From NCBI RefSeq assembly GCF_041296265.1, contig NC_091710.1:55433622-55497621 (forward strand): a stretch of 64,000 bases of DNA, in the 5' to 3' direction. Positions 1 to 11,589 of this stretch are shown piece by piece (the first letter of the stretch is position 1; every line of letters begins with the position of its first letter). Source of the stretch: Equus caballus. Lineage: Eukaryota; Chordata; Mammalia; Perissodactyla; Equidae. The notes beneath the pieces were generated by a model. The model ran no database searches. It saw only the letters and a list, made by a program, of their open reading frames with translations, and was not told the DNA's origin. A program made the translations under genes and the position numbers.

Positions 1-18
1 AGATCATCTCAAAGTAAA

Positions 19-342
19 AGAATGTACTTTTTAAAATTATTTTTTTATTGAGGTCATATTGGTTTATAACGTTATGTGAATTTCAGGTTCACATTATTAA
101 TTTTCAATTTCTGTACAGACTGCATCGTGCTCACCACCAACGGTCTAGTTTTTATCCATCACCAAACATTGCCCCTTTATCCCTTTCACCCTCCCTCCAT
201 CCCTTTCTCCTCTGGTAACCACTACTCTGTTCTCCTTATCTATGTGTTTATCTTCCACACATGAGTGGATCCCAATGACATTCTTCATGGAAACAGAACA
301 AAGAATCATAAAATTTATATAGAACAACAAGAGTGCACTCTT
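19..342 (-). mobile_element. L1 LINE 3' end with short inverted 5' piece
   Basis: From about 33 to 266 the plus strand reads as the reverse complement of an L1 3' UTR: a T-run for the poly(A), then a tract very like 49140-49680 in this window, including the motif CTCTGGTAACCACTA. From about 267 to 328 the sequence switches to L1 ORF2 in the opposite orientation, encoding MTFFMETEQRIIKFI, close to the usual L1 MTFF.E.E..ILKFIW segment. That arrangement is the known 5' inversion (twin priming) structure. Imperfect 13-bp flanks at 19-31 and 330-342 (10 of 13 match) may be the target duplication. It is 5' truncated and non-coding. Confidence 0.7.
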
Positions 343-700
343 TCAAGGTAAGAATGGATACTTCCCCTCTTATGCCCATCAGTATCAGTAAGACCCATGT
401 CAGCACTCCTGAAGGTAAGTTCCCTTTCTTGACATCAGGGCCATGTTGACCTGCTAATTTGTAACTGAACACCTCTTTGAGGCTTTGATGAGCATGTCTC
501 CTGGGCGTATTTAATGTATGTTCTTTGTTCTAAAAAGGTATAACACTGTGCTGAAAGTCATGCTTCTCCGGAATGACTTGCTTTCTTCCTTTGTGGAAAC
601 TGCCCTCCTGGATTATAATCCTTAGCTTTGCTCAAGTCAAACTCACCTTGTCTCTCTTATCTATAGAATGGTTATTGGTTATTTTGTGTGGACAGGTGGA
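343..700 (+). mobile_element. Possible LTR fragment, family uncertain
   Basis: This stretch has the texture of a retroviral LTR (short pyrimidine-rich clauses, CTTTGCTCAAG followed by CTCACCTTGTCTC) and differs from the AT-rich sequence after it. I cannot fix its ends or family and see no target duplication. It could equally be unique sequence. Confidence 0.3.
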
Positions 701-1044
701 ATGTACTCCCCATACATCAAATTAATCCAATAAAGAGGACCACATTGAAAGCAGTGCACAGGGCAGAATGCCAACAGAAATATCTGGAACAGATATACCA
801 TCCATAACTTAGCACTTCAAATCAGATCCCCTCTCCAGGGATGGCCACCTGATGACTGTGATAAGCCTCACATTCAACAAACAGGTCTGGTGTTTTACAT
901 GATATCTTATAAATAACAAAGAAAAATAATTTCCTACATCCATGGTATCTTGTAAACCATGTGATGCAGTCCCCATATGCTGTCTTTATGCTCTTTGATC
1001 CTTATTCAGGAAAAGTAAGTTTATCTATTAGTCACATTTTTCTA
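701..1044. other. No recognisable feature
   Basis: Ordinary AT-rich non-coding sequence with no repeat or ORF that I recognise. Confidence 0.5.
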
Positions 1045-1230
1045 ATTATAGGCACAAAGCACTTTTCAGACTCTGAGTTAAGTATTTGAGATACAATGAT
1101 GTACAAGATAGATTTGGACACTACCCTCATGGTGATCACAATCTAGAGGGATCTGATACACAAAAAAACTAAACAAAAGGATCAGTGTGATACGTACTAT
1201 TGTGTCTGGAATAGAGGACACAATGGGGAA
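1045..1230 (-). mobile_element. L2 LINE 3' end, antisense
   Basis: The order 'gagatacaatgatgtacaag ... ctcatggtgatcacaatctagagg' follows the reverse complement of the L2 3' terminus (consensus sense: AGAATGTAAGCTCCATGAGGGCAGGGAC ending in short TGAA repeats). It is strongly diverged, as expected of a relic shared by all mammals. The boundary on the right is approximate. Confidence 0.55.
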
Positions 1231-2632
1231 GAACACGGGGCTCACGAGTTAGATTTAGGTAGAAGTCAGGACTAATTTGAAATTTGAAGGACATAAAACC
1301 CGAAAGCAACATAATTTTCTGCTCCCAAGTTAGACAATTATGAGACTTGGAATAATTTCCTTTTTCTGTAAAGATAATTTCCTGTATCTGTGTTAAAACA
1401 AAACAAAAAAACCCCACTGAGGCCAATAAAAATTAACTTAGCTGCTTTCTCCACAAAATAGTTTATGCAGGAGAATAAGTCTGCAGAAAACAAACAGTAG
1501 AACAACTTAGAGAGAGAGAGAGAGAGCGCTTGTTCATCAAGGTCCCGTCTTGCCCTGTAGGAGGGACTGAAAGAAGAATCGGGAATCTGAATTTCCTCAG
1601 GAGGAAGTGTAAGTGGTGGTACTTGATGTGGGATTGTATGCCTAGGGAGAGGATGGCCCCCTCTTCAGTATTTTATAGATGACACTGCGTGAAGTGCAGA
1701 ATGCTCTCTTAGGGAAATAGGTGGAGGACACTGTTGGGAAGCCCATGGCCAGTTCACCTCTCAGATGGATTTGCCCCTGATGGTGCAAGTGCTGGTCTCA
1801 GTTTTTACTTTTCCCAGATTTCTGGCTTAGACAAGTTATATTTACCATCAGATTTTTATCTACCTGAAAAAATAACAGTGGCTCTTTCTTTTAATCAAGC
1901 ATTGTGAATTCAGCAGAGAAAGCCTCACACGGCTTTGGAGAAAAACAACAGTGACAAATCCTGTTCCCCAAGTTCCATTTCTTACAGAACGGTTGTTTTT
2001 CTGGTGAAAGTTTAAGTTGTGCAATTTAAAAATCACTTTAAACCACTTTAAAACATTTTATCTCATTAAACTCTCCCACAATTGATTCTGAAGCTCACAT
2101 ACTCTCCACTTCCATCATATCTGCTGTTGTCATCCAGCCAGGATTTCTTTGGATTTTTATCACCAGGTGCCATCAACCTAAGTTGCCTCGTGGTGCGTTC
2201 TCATTTCCCCTCTGCTAAATTGCATTAAAATACTCGAGAATAATCTTCACACAATTTTCTGATATGATTTTCTTTTTGTAATTTACTGTGTGAATCTGTA
2301 AAAGCAAGACAGAGATTCACAGGTACAGTCATTGTTTGTGAAAAAAGGAAAATGGAAACACAACACGCATTACCTGGAGAGCATGAACACTGTGTATTTT
2401 TGTATATTTCAACGCTAATTAAATTTGGTGCTTGCCTAAAATAAAGAATTCTGAATTCGTTAGCATCACTCCTGTAGACTTTGTTTCTCTGTATGGATTT
2501 TAAAAACACAATCCAGAGAATTCCAACAGATGGTAATGATGTTCTGTGCATATATACAGGTCAATGCATCCAGGTGTCTGATGTAAATAATGGAGACAAA
2601 TTAAAGATACGAGCTTTGTCTATAAAAAAATT
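1231..2632. other. Unique AT-rich sequence with short (GA)n
   Basis: I see no gene or clear transposon. A perfect (AG)9 microsatellite lies at 1509-1526. ORFs here are short and lack recognisable motifs. Confidence 0.5.
1509..1526. repeat. (AG)n microsatellite
   Basis: Nine uninterrupted AG units. Short, so only weakly likely to be polymorphic. Confidence 0.9.
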
Positions 2633-2643
2633 GCAATTCTTTT

Positions 2644-2915
2644 TTTTTCTAATTTTTTTTTTAAAGATTGGCACCTGAGCTAAGGACTGTTGCCAATCTT
2701 TTTTTTTTTTTCCTTCTTCTTCTTCTCCCCAAAGCCCTCCAGTACATAGTTATATATTCTAGTTGTGAGTGCCTCTGATTGTGGCATGTGGGACGCTGCC
2801 TCAACGTGGCCTGATGAGCGGTGCCGTGTCCACACGCAGGATCTGAACCAGCGAAACCCTGGGCCGCCGAAGCTGAGGGCGAGAATTTAACCACTCGGCC
2901 ATGGGGCCGGTGCCT
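2644..2915 (-). mobile_element. ERE SINE, antisense, TTGGCACC-tail subtype
   Basis: tRNA-derived perissodactyl SINE read in reverse. It ends with the reversed head CCACTCGGCCATGGGGCCGG and begins with a T-run and AAGATTGGCACCTGAGCTAA. The hairpin-like tail (AGATTGGCACC ... GTTGCCAATCTT) marks the subtype also seen at 26128. Flanks GCAATTCTTTT (2633-2643) and GTAATTCTTTT (2916-2926) are a target duplication with one mismatch. The 108- and 77-codon reading frames over it are by-products. Confidence 0.92.
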
Positions 2916-3089
2916 GTAATTCTTTTAAAATACAGACACAGATAACCAATCGTTCTCTCTAACAGATATATAGACTGAGAACAGTTTCCATAATAATAAT
3001 TATGGGTACAATGCATTGCATATATATTTTGTGCTAAGGGCTTTTTAACATTTTGCTTTTAAATAAATATCAAATGTAATATACGTAAA

Positions 3090-3155
3090 GACATATTCTA
3101 GTGCCTGGTGCATTTTAAGCACTCAATAGATGTTTGATGCTTTTATTAGTATAAC
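3090..3155 (+). mobile_element. MIR SINE 3' end, sense
   Basis: The phrase 'agtgcctggtgcatttt aagcactcaatagatgtt' is the MIR core/tail signature (AGTGCCTGGCACATAGTAAGC followed by CTCAATAAATGTT in the consensus). Heavily diverged mammalian-wide relic, directly followed by an antisense MIR. Confidence 0.65.
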
Positions 3156-3240
3156 GGAGGATATCACTTAATCTTCACAAGAACCCTGTGAAATAAGACC
3201 TTTACTGCCTGTTTCACAGGTGGAGGAAACCAGGCTGAGT
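3156..3240 (-). mobile_element. MIR SINE fragment, antisense
   Basis: 'cttaatcttcacaagaaccc' followed by 'tgtttcacaggtggaggaaac' matches the reverse complement of the MIR consensus (TTTAATCCTCACAACAACCC then TTTTACAGATGAGGAAAC). It sits head to head with the sense MIR just before it. Confidence 0.65.
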
Positions 3241-3600
3241 GTTCCTATGGGTGACATGGACATGGTGTGGGTGGGAAAGATGGCGAAACACCCCCAGGGC
3301 AGGTTGTTTATGTGCTTCTGTCTCTTCCCCTGCTCCCCTCTGTGACAGGGAGCGCAGCTGGAGACAGGAGAAGAGGGCTGAAGGACTAGCCTGCAGCCCC
3401 TTCCCTCCGGGCCTCTGCCTTCCTGCCTGTCCACCCCATCTGCAACTGAAACATTGGGACAGACAGTCCACGGCGCTCAGCACACGGCTGCACAGTACAC
3501 TGCCCTCCGCCTGGGGCTCCACGCTCTAAGCCTCCATGGGACAGGCCGGTTTTCCCTCTCTTTGTTTTTCTATGTTTTCCCTTTTTCTCTCTTCTTCCTC
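3241..3600. other. GC-richer non-coding stretch
   Basis: Locally GC- and CT-rich with overlapping short open frames on both strands, none with a recognisable domain. No splice or promoter structure convinces me. Confidence 0.4.
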
Positions 3601-3619
3601 CTCCTCCAATTTCTGATCA

Positions 3620-3870
3620 TTAATAAAAAAGCCACATGCAAAGTTAACAAAGGAATCACAATCAGACTGAAAACGGGTTTCTGATCAAGGAAAACTGTCT
3701 TCAGAGTGGACAAGAAAAATAACGGAAAAACTAGAATTTTATAACCAACTAAGCTACTATTTAAGAGAGAAGGTAAAACATAAATGTTTTTAGACCAACA
3801 GAGAATTTGGACACTGCCTGCCATCTCCAATACGGAACATGCCTTACCTCCCGGGAAGAGAAATCACACA
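3620..3870 (+). mobile_element. Old L1/HAL1-like LINE fragment, sense
   Basis: 'agaattttataaccaactaa' followed by 'gctactatttaagagagaagg' and 'agagaatttggacactgcct' follows a familiar old L1/HAL1 segment (AGAATTTTATACCCAACTAA then AAAACTGAGAGAATTT). No open frame survives. The element may extend to about 4150, but I cannot follow it there. Confidence 0.5.
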
Positions 3871-4388
3871 AACGTGTGGCTGGGAGATTGGAAGAAGGAC
3901 CTGAAAGTACCCCAGTCAAGACTGTAAGCTGCAACTAATATTGACTGCAAAAAATGGGGACAGAGGTTACATAAAAAAAATTAAAAAGTGTCTTAAAGTA
4001 TAACCGGATACATTGTAAAGTTCACCGAATAAGGAAAGCTAGCAAGCACTTGTGCTGGTCCTGCTGTAAATGCTTAAAGTCTTTCTATCTGTGAAGATGA
4101 TTTGTTGATAAGTGTATTTGTTAAAAAATTAGGTGTAACAAAGGATTACTACACAATCTGTAGGTATGTCTGTTCGATACCGCAATCTGTGATCCGAGCA
4201 CGGGGATGTGGCCAGTCCAAAGGAAGAGGTGCCTGAAACGTGAAACACACACAAGATTTCAAAACTCAGTTAAGGTGAGAATGGTACACTGGAAGATGAG
4301 TGTTATAAGATGAATTTGTCTTTGAGTTCTTAGAACAGACCAAATATTTTCCCTTAACGTGGAGAAAACTTTACTAATAGATTAAAGC

Positions 4389-4891
4389 CATGTTTCTCAG
4401 ATCGTTTGGATTCAAGACCCCTTTTCAGCTTTAAAAATTATTGAGGAGCTCAAAGAGTTTGGTTTATGTTGCTAATATCTATTCAGAATTCCTTCCTTTG
4501 AAAGCTAAACTTAGAAAATTTAAAAATGTTTACATGTTATGCACTTATATACAAATAAATACGTGTATAGTATGTTACATGTTAAGATGAATATCGTATT
4601 TTTGAAAAACTATACTTTTTCAAAACAAAGAATATGGCCCTGCCCGACAGTCTGGCGATTCTCTTTAGTCTCTGCTTTAACAGAAGACACCGCATTCCCG
4701 GTCAGCTTCTGCCTTGATCTGTTGTCACACAGGACGTAGCCTTTGGAAACTCAACTGTAGCTTGTGAAAGCATGAAGGTGGACAAGGCAAATCATATTTT
4801 AGTTCTATTATGAAAACTGTTCTGACTTCAGGACCCCCTGGAAGGATTAGAGTGACCCCTGAGTGTCTCTGAGCCACCTTGAGGACCGCTG
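4389..4891 (+). mobile_element. hAT-like non-autonomous DNA transposon relic
   Basis: The ends look like diverged hAT terminal inverted repeats: CATGTTTCTCAGA on the left and TTGAGGACCGCTG on the right (general form CAGNGGTTCTCAAA ... TTTGAGAACCNCTG). Inside is a widespread mammalian repeat text: AAGACCCCTTTTCAGC, then ATTATTGAGGAGCTCAAAGA and GACCCCTGAGTGTCTCTGAG. No transposase frame. Eight-base target duplications are no longer visible. The orientation is my choice of convention. Confidence 0.6.
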
Positions 4892-6285
4892 ACTGCTCGA
4901 GTTACAAATAGATGTATTTGGGGGCACTTGGGTGATGAGCCAGCCGTTGCCCACAGCAGCCATAAAAATGAAAGGTAGAATTCCTCAGCTTTTACCATGT
5001 TTCCTTTGTCCTTATAGGGATTTGGGTGATAAAATTGCCAGCAAAAAATGTTTTCTCCTCTAATAGAAATACAATTGGTTATTATATAGCAATAGATAGT
5101 TGGTCTACTTTTTTCTGTGAAAATTCTCAGAAAATCTGGATATGAATATTTTAAAAATTGCTATTGAAATATTGCCTATCAATTGGAAAAATGAATTTTG
5201 CTAGGAGATGCAATAATGAGATAAATAATAAAAATAATAACAATATCATTATAGCACTTGTAGTAAAATGAGAAAGTTAACTCTTCATATAAAATAAAGA
5301 TGACACTAAGAAAGACATTTTCTTTTCTACATGTTCTTTTGCTAAAATTAAAAAGATGTCTTTTGTTGTGTTATTATGCATTCCTAAGAAAAAATAGTAA
5401 GTTGTATAAACTGCACAGTCCTGAATGTAGGCAATCACATAAATGTTTAAAAGTGAAAAAAAATCAATTGAAAAGAACTTATAAAACATTTATAAATTAT
5501 AGTTCCAATTTATGTTTTTCTTTTCCATGTTTTTTTATTTAAAAACATATTAAAGAGAAGGAAGGATAGAAACAGGATAAGATTTTAGATGCTAACGTCT
5601 GGACTAAGCTGTACTTGATCTTGCACCAGTAACGAGGGCAGCGCACAGAAGGTTTCACCCTTGTTAAGGAGGAAGCAATTAGTCTTGTCAATCCGGATTT
5701 CAATCAATGAACTATAAACATCTGGCGGTACACAACTACCTTCATTTAAAATTATACTCTCCTTTTTCAGCCTTTTTTCCCCATCAATTTTCCACAGAGT
5801 CACAGAATGTCTGCCATAAAAATATTTAGACTTTCTCCTAATACTGCTGACGAAATCACAGAAACTAGTACAATGGTTTGAAAAGAGAATAATAGTTGTG
5901 CATCACTAGCCGATTATAATTCAGTGGTGTCCCCACTCAGGAAGATGGACGTCTTTCAACCAATTAGCACACAATCCTTAAAATACATAAAACATGATTC
6001 CTTTTGTTAGCATCCTGTTTTAAGTTGCTACTGTGCATCATTCATTTTAAAAGAATACTGTACAGTATCATGAAAATATTAGTAGACACCTTTTTTTTTT
6101 TAGAAATGGTAGAGCCTTGATCAACTGGAATGCTTTTCAAGAGCAGTTTTCTTATTTATTCTCTTTTTCTGTTCTATTCTGAGTTAACCAGCAAGCTCAA
6201 TATTTATTTTTAAAAGATGCATCTAAATATATTAATTGAAAAAAATCATAGTGGATTGAAAAGAATTTACCAATTTTGCCAACAG
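4892..6285. other. Unique AT-rich sequence
   Basis: No gene, repeat family or regulatory structure recognised. Several A- and T-runs, and a small scatter of chance ORFs. Confidence 0.5.
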
Positions 6286-6472
6286 AGCTAGTGTGGTGTA
6301 GCAGAACGAGCAGGGGTCACGTCATAATGTGTGGTGTTTGGAGTTAATCTCAGTTGCTTCATGTGTCTAGGACAGATAGTAATAATTCTGTCATGGGATG
6401 GTTGGAATTCAATGAGGCAACCCTCCGCAAGTGTCCGGCATGGAGTTAGCGGTGAATAAAAATTAGCCCCTT
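6286..6472 (+). mobile_element. MIR SINE, sense, internally deleted
   Basis: Reads through the MIR order: 'gtgtggtgtagcagaacgag' (head), 'ggagttaatctcagttgctt' (core), 'agtaataattctgtcatggg' and 'aagtgtccggcatggagtta' (tail). Strongly diverged. Confidence 0.6.
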
Positions 6473-7225
6473 ATTTTTGCTTTCTCTTTAGTTGGCTTAT
6501 AAGCAGTTGGGTGAGGATGGAAGAAGTAGTGATTATAGATTATCTCTGCCTTCTAATTAACACAATCATAAGGAAACAATTCTTACCTTGCACGATCTAA
6601 GCCCTATCTCAAAAATACACCTTGAACTTCCTTGTTCCCCAAGAGGCCCAGCACCCAGCAGGACAGAGGAACCTCCACACAAAGCAGGAAGCATTGAACG
6701 TCCCAGACCTCGGTCTCAGACCAAGACAAGGGAACCACCAGGGATCTTTCTGACTAACCAGACCATCTTCAGGCAGAAACAAAATGAAAGTAGAGAGAAC
6801 AGAGGAAAAAGAATGAAGTCTTAAGTTGAGGTGAATTGTTAACTTTCAAGAATTCACAGACATTTTTTACAGGATCACTCTGTCCTGTTGGAACTCATTG
6901 TCTTGAGCCAACTATTAGTGTTAACAATCAAAAGTCTTGCAGAATGTGTGTGAGTGTGTGTATGTGACCTGAGGCGGCCTTCACTGGTTCCACCTTGTCC
7001 ACCAGGTTCGGCACAGTCTCTGGGTAGCAGACAAGGTTCTTCTCACCCTCCCTCCACCTGCCCAGCCTCTCATCCTGCCTGCTCACTTCCTTCTTCAGGA
7101 TCAAGCAACATCTTGCATCATTCACTTTGTCCAGGGGTTCCACCATGGAACTTTCAAACCTCATTTACTTCTCAAGTCAAGAAGCTGGCCCTAATCCCTA
7201 AGTTGTTTTTTTGTTTTTAATCACT
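6473..7225. other. No recognised gene
   Basis: The 6960-7200 part is C/T-rich and might be a worn upstream part of an L2 3' region, but I cannot align it with confidence. The rest is unique sequence. Confidence 0.4.
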
Positions 7226-7385
7226 TTTTGCAAACCAAGCATAGCATTTTCCACATTCCAGTTAACTCAGCTGACCCATCCTTCTCTCTCCTCATTAGAC
7301 TGCAAGTTCTTCAAGGGGGTGGACATCGATTTATCTGTTTCTTTATCTTCAGTCACATGGTGGGGGCTCAGGAAGATGTTTTTAA
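7226..7385 (+). mobile_element. Probable L2 LINE 3' end, sense
   Basis: 'ctcattagactgcaagttct tcaagggggtggacatcgat' resembles the L2 3' motif CACTAGAATGTAAGCTCC followed by ATGAGGGCAGGGACT. The terminal TGAA repeats are missing. Moderate confidence only. Confidence 0.45.
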
Positions 7386-7539
7386 AAATCAATTCATTAA
7401 ACTGGAAAGATGCGTATCAAAACAGAGAAGCACCTGCTCTGCTCTCTTTGATTGTGTCCCTCAAGTTGAGAGCGTTGAATTTGTGTGGGTTTGGGGGAGA
7501 TGGAGTGGCTATTAGTGAAAGAACACTGCGCTAATTGCT

Positions 7540-7730
7540 CTACATACCATATTCCACAGAATCATCGTAAATAGCCGATGGAGTGGACAGGACTGCCTCC
7601 ATTTTATATCTACATTTACAGAATCAGAGGCAGAGAGAGGGTAACTTCTCAAAGGTTCTGTAATCTGTGAAGTGGCTACAACCACACGGAAGCCCAGGTC
7701 CGTGAGGCCCCAGCATCTGGTTCCACCACA
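7540..7730 (-). mobile_element. MIR SINE, antisense
   Basis: In order: 'cctccattttatatctacat', 'cagaggcagagagagggtaa', 'agtggctacaaccacacgga' and 'agcccaggtccgtgaggccc'. This is the reverse-complement MIR layout (ATTTTACAGATGAGG ... CAGAGAGGTTAAG ... GATTCGAACCCAGG ... CTC). Confidence 0.7.
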
Positions 7731-10325
7731 TGACTGCCACTTTGATCGTCTTTGTATGGCTCCTCATCTCCACGGTTACTGCCTGTTTAGCACCACATTC
7801 CAGTAAAAAATTAGGAAGACTGAGAAAATGTCCACATCATTGACTTCTTAGTTCATTCCCTTGGTCATAGCTTTGCTTTCGCTGAACCTACAAAGTCTTT
7901 TCAAGCTGAGACCTGTCTTGAAAGGGGCTTTCAAAGATGTGCTCCCGGGGCTGCTAACGACTGAAGAACAGCCACCCTACTGAGAAATCTCAGCATTCAC
8001 TCCACTCCTGAAGTTCACTGTGACACGGGGATGGCAAGATCTCAAAAGACAAAGTCACACTAAAAGTGATGAGGATAGTTGAATGTTTTTCTTTTACATA
8101 TATCCTCCTCATTCAGTGAAAAAGATAAATCCTGATTGTTAACAAGTATTAAGTAAAAGAGAAAGTACGTATAAATGATGCATGTACTAGTGAGTGAGGA
8201 CATCTTCAGGGTATATGTTATACAAGATTTTTGTCAGACCGTTTATCCCCTGCTTAAAATAATACTTTTGAGAGAAAAAGGAATTGTCTTGAAAAAATAG
8301 TTTCTTAGCATTGCCATACTTCCATATTTGGATGCTAGCATTTTTATACGTTATATAAAGCCAAGAATAATTTACCATATCGTTCCCAGTTACTTTCCCA
8401 AGTTGTGTTTCAGTTTTATAGGATTACACACTGCAAAAGAATGTAGAGAATATATTTCATACGAAAAATTCATTTTTAACATCTGTATCTGTCTTTTAAA
8501 AATGAGCAAATCCATTTTTCTGTCCCTATTAGCCAGTGAGAGAGAGAGGAAGGGGGAAGGACTCAATTTGAGAGGGGCTACGAAGAATTCTGTGAACTTC
8601 CTATTTGCCAGTCTTCCCTGTGGTTTATCTCAATGAAACCCCACTGCAACATTATTAAATAAAATTAATTCTTTCAATAGATAAGGCCAACAGATCAAGA
8701 AAGCTTACGAAATTTGCTCAAACACTGTATTAGGTTGAGGAGCGAAGCCACACTCTCAACTACTGTTTTAGATTGAAATCAGTTTTGCCTTATGAATTTT
8801 ACCTCAAGAAACTGAACGTAAGAGGTTAGGTTGTCCTTTAAGTGATAAGCTCATGTGGAAGAATTCAAAGAAAAGAGGCCAGTAACGTCATCTGTAAAAT
8901 GCTGCATTGGTTTCAGTAAAGATAGTCATCTTTTCTACAGTTAAATTTGACTGGTAGAAAAACGCTTGATGATTTTTAATCCTGCAACTTTTCTCCACCA
9001 CTTCTGAATTTATTTGCCATTTGTCTTAAAATACTTGCAGTTCTCACATACACGCTCTTGGATCACACTGATGTGGGTCCCTCCACCCAAGCACCATCAC
9101 CGCCCCTTTAGACATTCCAAAATCATCCCCATCTCTCTCAGGAAGCTGTGTCTTCACCCGCCTTCACCTCAAGCTGTCGCATCGTGAATCCCCCGAATGT
9201 CACCCCAGCTGTTTAGATGGAATCATCGGAATCTTCTCCCCTTTGAGGCCAATCGTGGACAACACTGCATTATACGACTTTGAGTTCTCAGTGCCCAGGA
9301 GAGTGGTTGGATCAAAGGATCTCACAAAACATATTCCTTTAGCTGAACTATTCAAAGAAAAAAATCATCTGGAGATTTTTGGGAATCTGGAGAAATGGGT
9401 TCTATTTCTAAACTTTCCACACCTTTGTTATATGAATTTAGATGAGCCAATTTATTTAAATAACATAAATTCTTGTTTAAATTTTTATCAAATGAATACA
9501 TCTAATATTAAGAACTCAATCAGTAGTGAAATTGATTTATCATCTAAAAAAATACAAACATAGTTTTTCCAGTGGTTTCTCAGCACTCTGGCTCAGCAGA
9601 CGCAACTCATATTACCTGAATCTTCCAGTGGTTACCTCCACGTTTATTAAGAAAAAAAACGGCATACACAATTCTTTATAAATTCATCAATTTTTAGACA
9701 AATTGCATTTCTTTTTAAAGAGAGTTACAGATTAGCTCTTTCAAATGCCCTTTGCTTTCTTCATGAAGCCTTTCTCCTGAATTCTCCGTCTTCCTCTGTT
9801 GATATCAAACGGCTACTCCACAGGGCTATTGCGCAGCCAGCACCACTCTGTTGAATCCAGTTTTCCTGGAACCAGTACCATTCTCTTTCTTGAATTATAT
9901 CTTTGTTTTGAAAGAGCATATCTTTCTGGGGTTTGTAAATGCTCATACTCAATGAAGAAGTTTTACTGGAAAATCCTATTCATTTCCATTTTTAAGCATC
10001 TGAACAAATCACACCATATAGCTCTGGGAAAAGTGAAGGGCCTGCATCTGGGGACAGTAAATGCAGAGTTTAAGGCTTGTCTTCCTGGACAGCACCATTG
10101 TGAGCATCAACGAAAGGGACTGATGCCGTTTCTGGAGATGTTTGCCCTGTGAACACTCCTCTGACAGACCCCAGCACTGAGCACCTCCCACAGGGAGGCC
10201 GTTGCGATTTGGACTGATGTTGGCTGCAGTCATGGTGGCCGGTGGCAATCTGCAGAAAGGAAGACCCAGATGTCAGAGGAGGCTCATAAAGTAATGAGAA
10301 AAGCTTTGTCCGCTGTGTGGATAGA
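7731..10325. other. Unique sequence, no gene recognised
   Basis: About 2.6 kb of AT-rich non-coding sequence. Open frames of 106 codons (9243) and 117 codons (9799) have no domain, no coding-like composition and no flanking splice sites that I trust. Confidence 0.5.
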
Positions 10326-10490
10326 CTGAACCTGAATGTGGACTTTCCTTGCCTAGACTGTTAACCTTAGACAGGTTTGTTCGCCTTTCTCTTCAGTTTC
10401 TTCACCTTTAAAGAGTTGGCAATACCTGTCTCCAAAATGTGACAAGGACTGAATGACAGTCATATATGTATATGACACGTAGCACCTCAC
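10326..10490 (+). mobile_element. MIR SINE, sense
   Basis: 'ttaaccttagacaggtttgt' then 'tcttcagtttcttcaccttt aaagagttggcaatacctgt' and 'atgtgacaaggactgaatga' follow the MIR consensus from its core (TTACTTAACCTCTCTG ... TCAGTTTCCTCATCTGTAAA ... GAGGATTAAATGA). Confidence 0.72.
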
Positions 10491-10529
10491 ACCAGCCAGG
10501 AGCCAACAGGCAGAACACCGAGGCACTGT

Positions 10530-10648
10530 TTTCAGTTCATTAGAATGTAAGTTCAATGAAGGCGGGTTGTTTTTTTTTTAATTATTGTATCCCCAGCACC
10601 AATGTCCTGGTTATGAATTTCTTTGTCAAATGAATGAATTTTTTCACT
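10530..10648 (+). mobile_element. L2 LINE 3' end, sense
   Basis: 'attagaatgtaagttcaatg aaggcgggttg', 'gtatccccagcaccaatgtc' and the closing 'caaatgaatgaatt' match the L2 3' terminus (AGAATGTAAGCTCCATGAGG ... GTATCCCCAGCGCC ... TTGAATGAATGAA). The terminal TGAA repeat is intact. Confidence 0.8.
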
Positions 10649-11359
10649 CTCCTTCTCAGCTTCTTTATCTATAGAAGATCCCATTAGAATATCTCCAAGG
10701 GCAATCTTCCAGGCGTTCTAGGACAGAAGCTTCTTTATATTCCCGGGAGAATTATTTGAGGATATTGTTTGTCACACTGTTTAATAGGTTTCAGAATAAA
10801 ATCTCATTTACTTTTAATTTAATTAGTTAAATTTGAATGATGTGCAATTTTAAATCAGTTAGCTGTCAGAGTAACTGGGAAAACTACTATGATCTTAAAA
10901 AACTTAAAATCCAGGGTCATGGGGCAAAAACAATTATTCTTCACAGACTAGCAAAATCCGACAAAAGCCGAAACTCTACCTTTCCTCTAAACATATTTGG
11001 AAATATTTTTCAAAGTGAATGATCTCACTTCTGTTTAGAAATAATTGTGTATTTGTGATATGAGTGTGAGACAGGGAATAAACATAAGTTATTAAAAGAA
11101 AAAACTACCTAAACTTAAACATGGCTATAGTCATAATCTGTCATCATCTCTGTTTAATACTTAAACATGCTATTTTGAATTATTCAGTTGCTTTAAATTC
11201 TGTAGTGGTTGTGGTCAGGAAAACAGTTTGTCAGTCCATAGGGTTGGAAATTAACTATGCGTCCCCATAGTATTTAACCCATCAGAACCAGCAATGATTA
11301 ATATTAAATCTTCTAGCCTCTATTTGTAGTTATGAAGAATACTGAAAATATTAATAAAA
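10649..11359. other. Unique AT-rich sequence
   Basis: Nothing recognisable beyond AT-rich non-coding DNA. Confidence 0.5.
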
Positions 11360-11368
11360 AAAGAATCA

Positions 11369-11580
11369 GGGGGCTGGCCCAGTGGTGTGGCGGTTAAGTT
11401 CACACATCCTGCTTGGGCAGCCCAGGATTCTCGGGTTTGGATCCTGGGTGTGGATCTACACACTGCTTGTCAAGCCATGCTGTGGCAGGCATCCTACATA
11501 TAAAGTAGACGAAGATGGGCATGGATACAAATGTTAGCTCAGGGCCAGTCTTCCTCAAAAAAGAAAAAAAAGAAAGAAAG
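11369..11580 (+). mobile_element. ERE SINE, sense, AAGATGGGC subtype
   Basis: Starts GGGCTGGCCCAGTGGTGTGG, carries a B-box-like GGTTTGGATCC, continues 'acgaagatgggcatggatac' and 'gttagctcagggccagtctt', and ends in an A-rich AAAG repeat tail. AAAGAATCA at 11360-11368 is repeated exactly at 11581-11589, the target duplication. The second monomer of the tail is missing compared with the copy at 44154. Confidence 0.93.
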
Positions 11581-11589
11581 AAAGAATCA

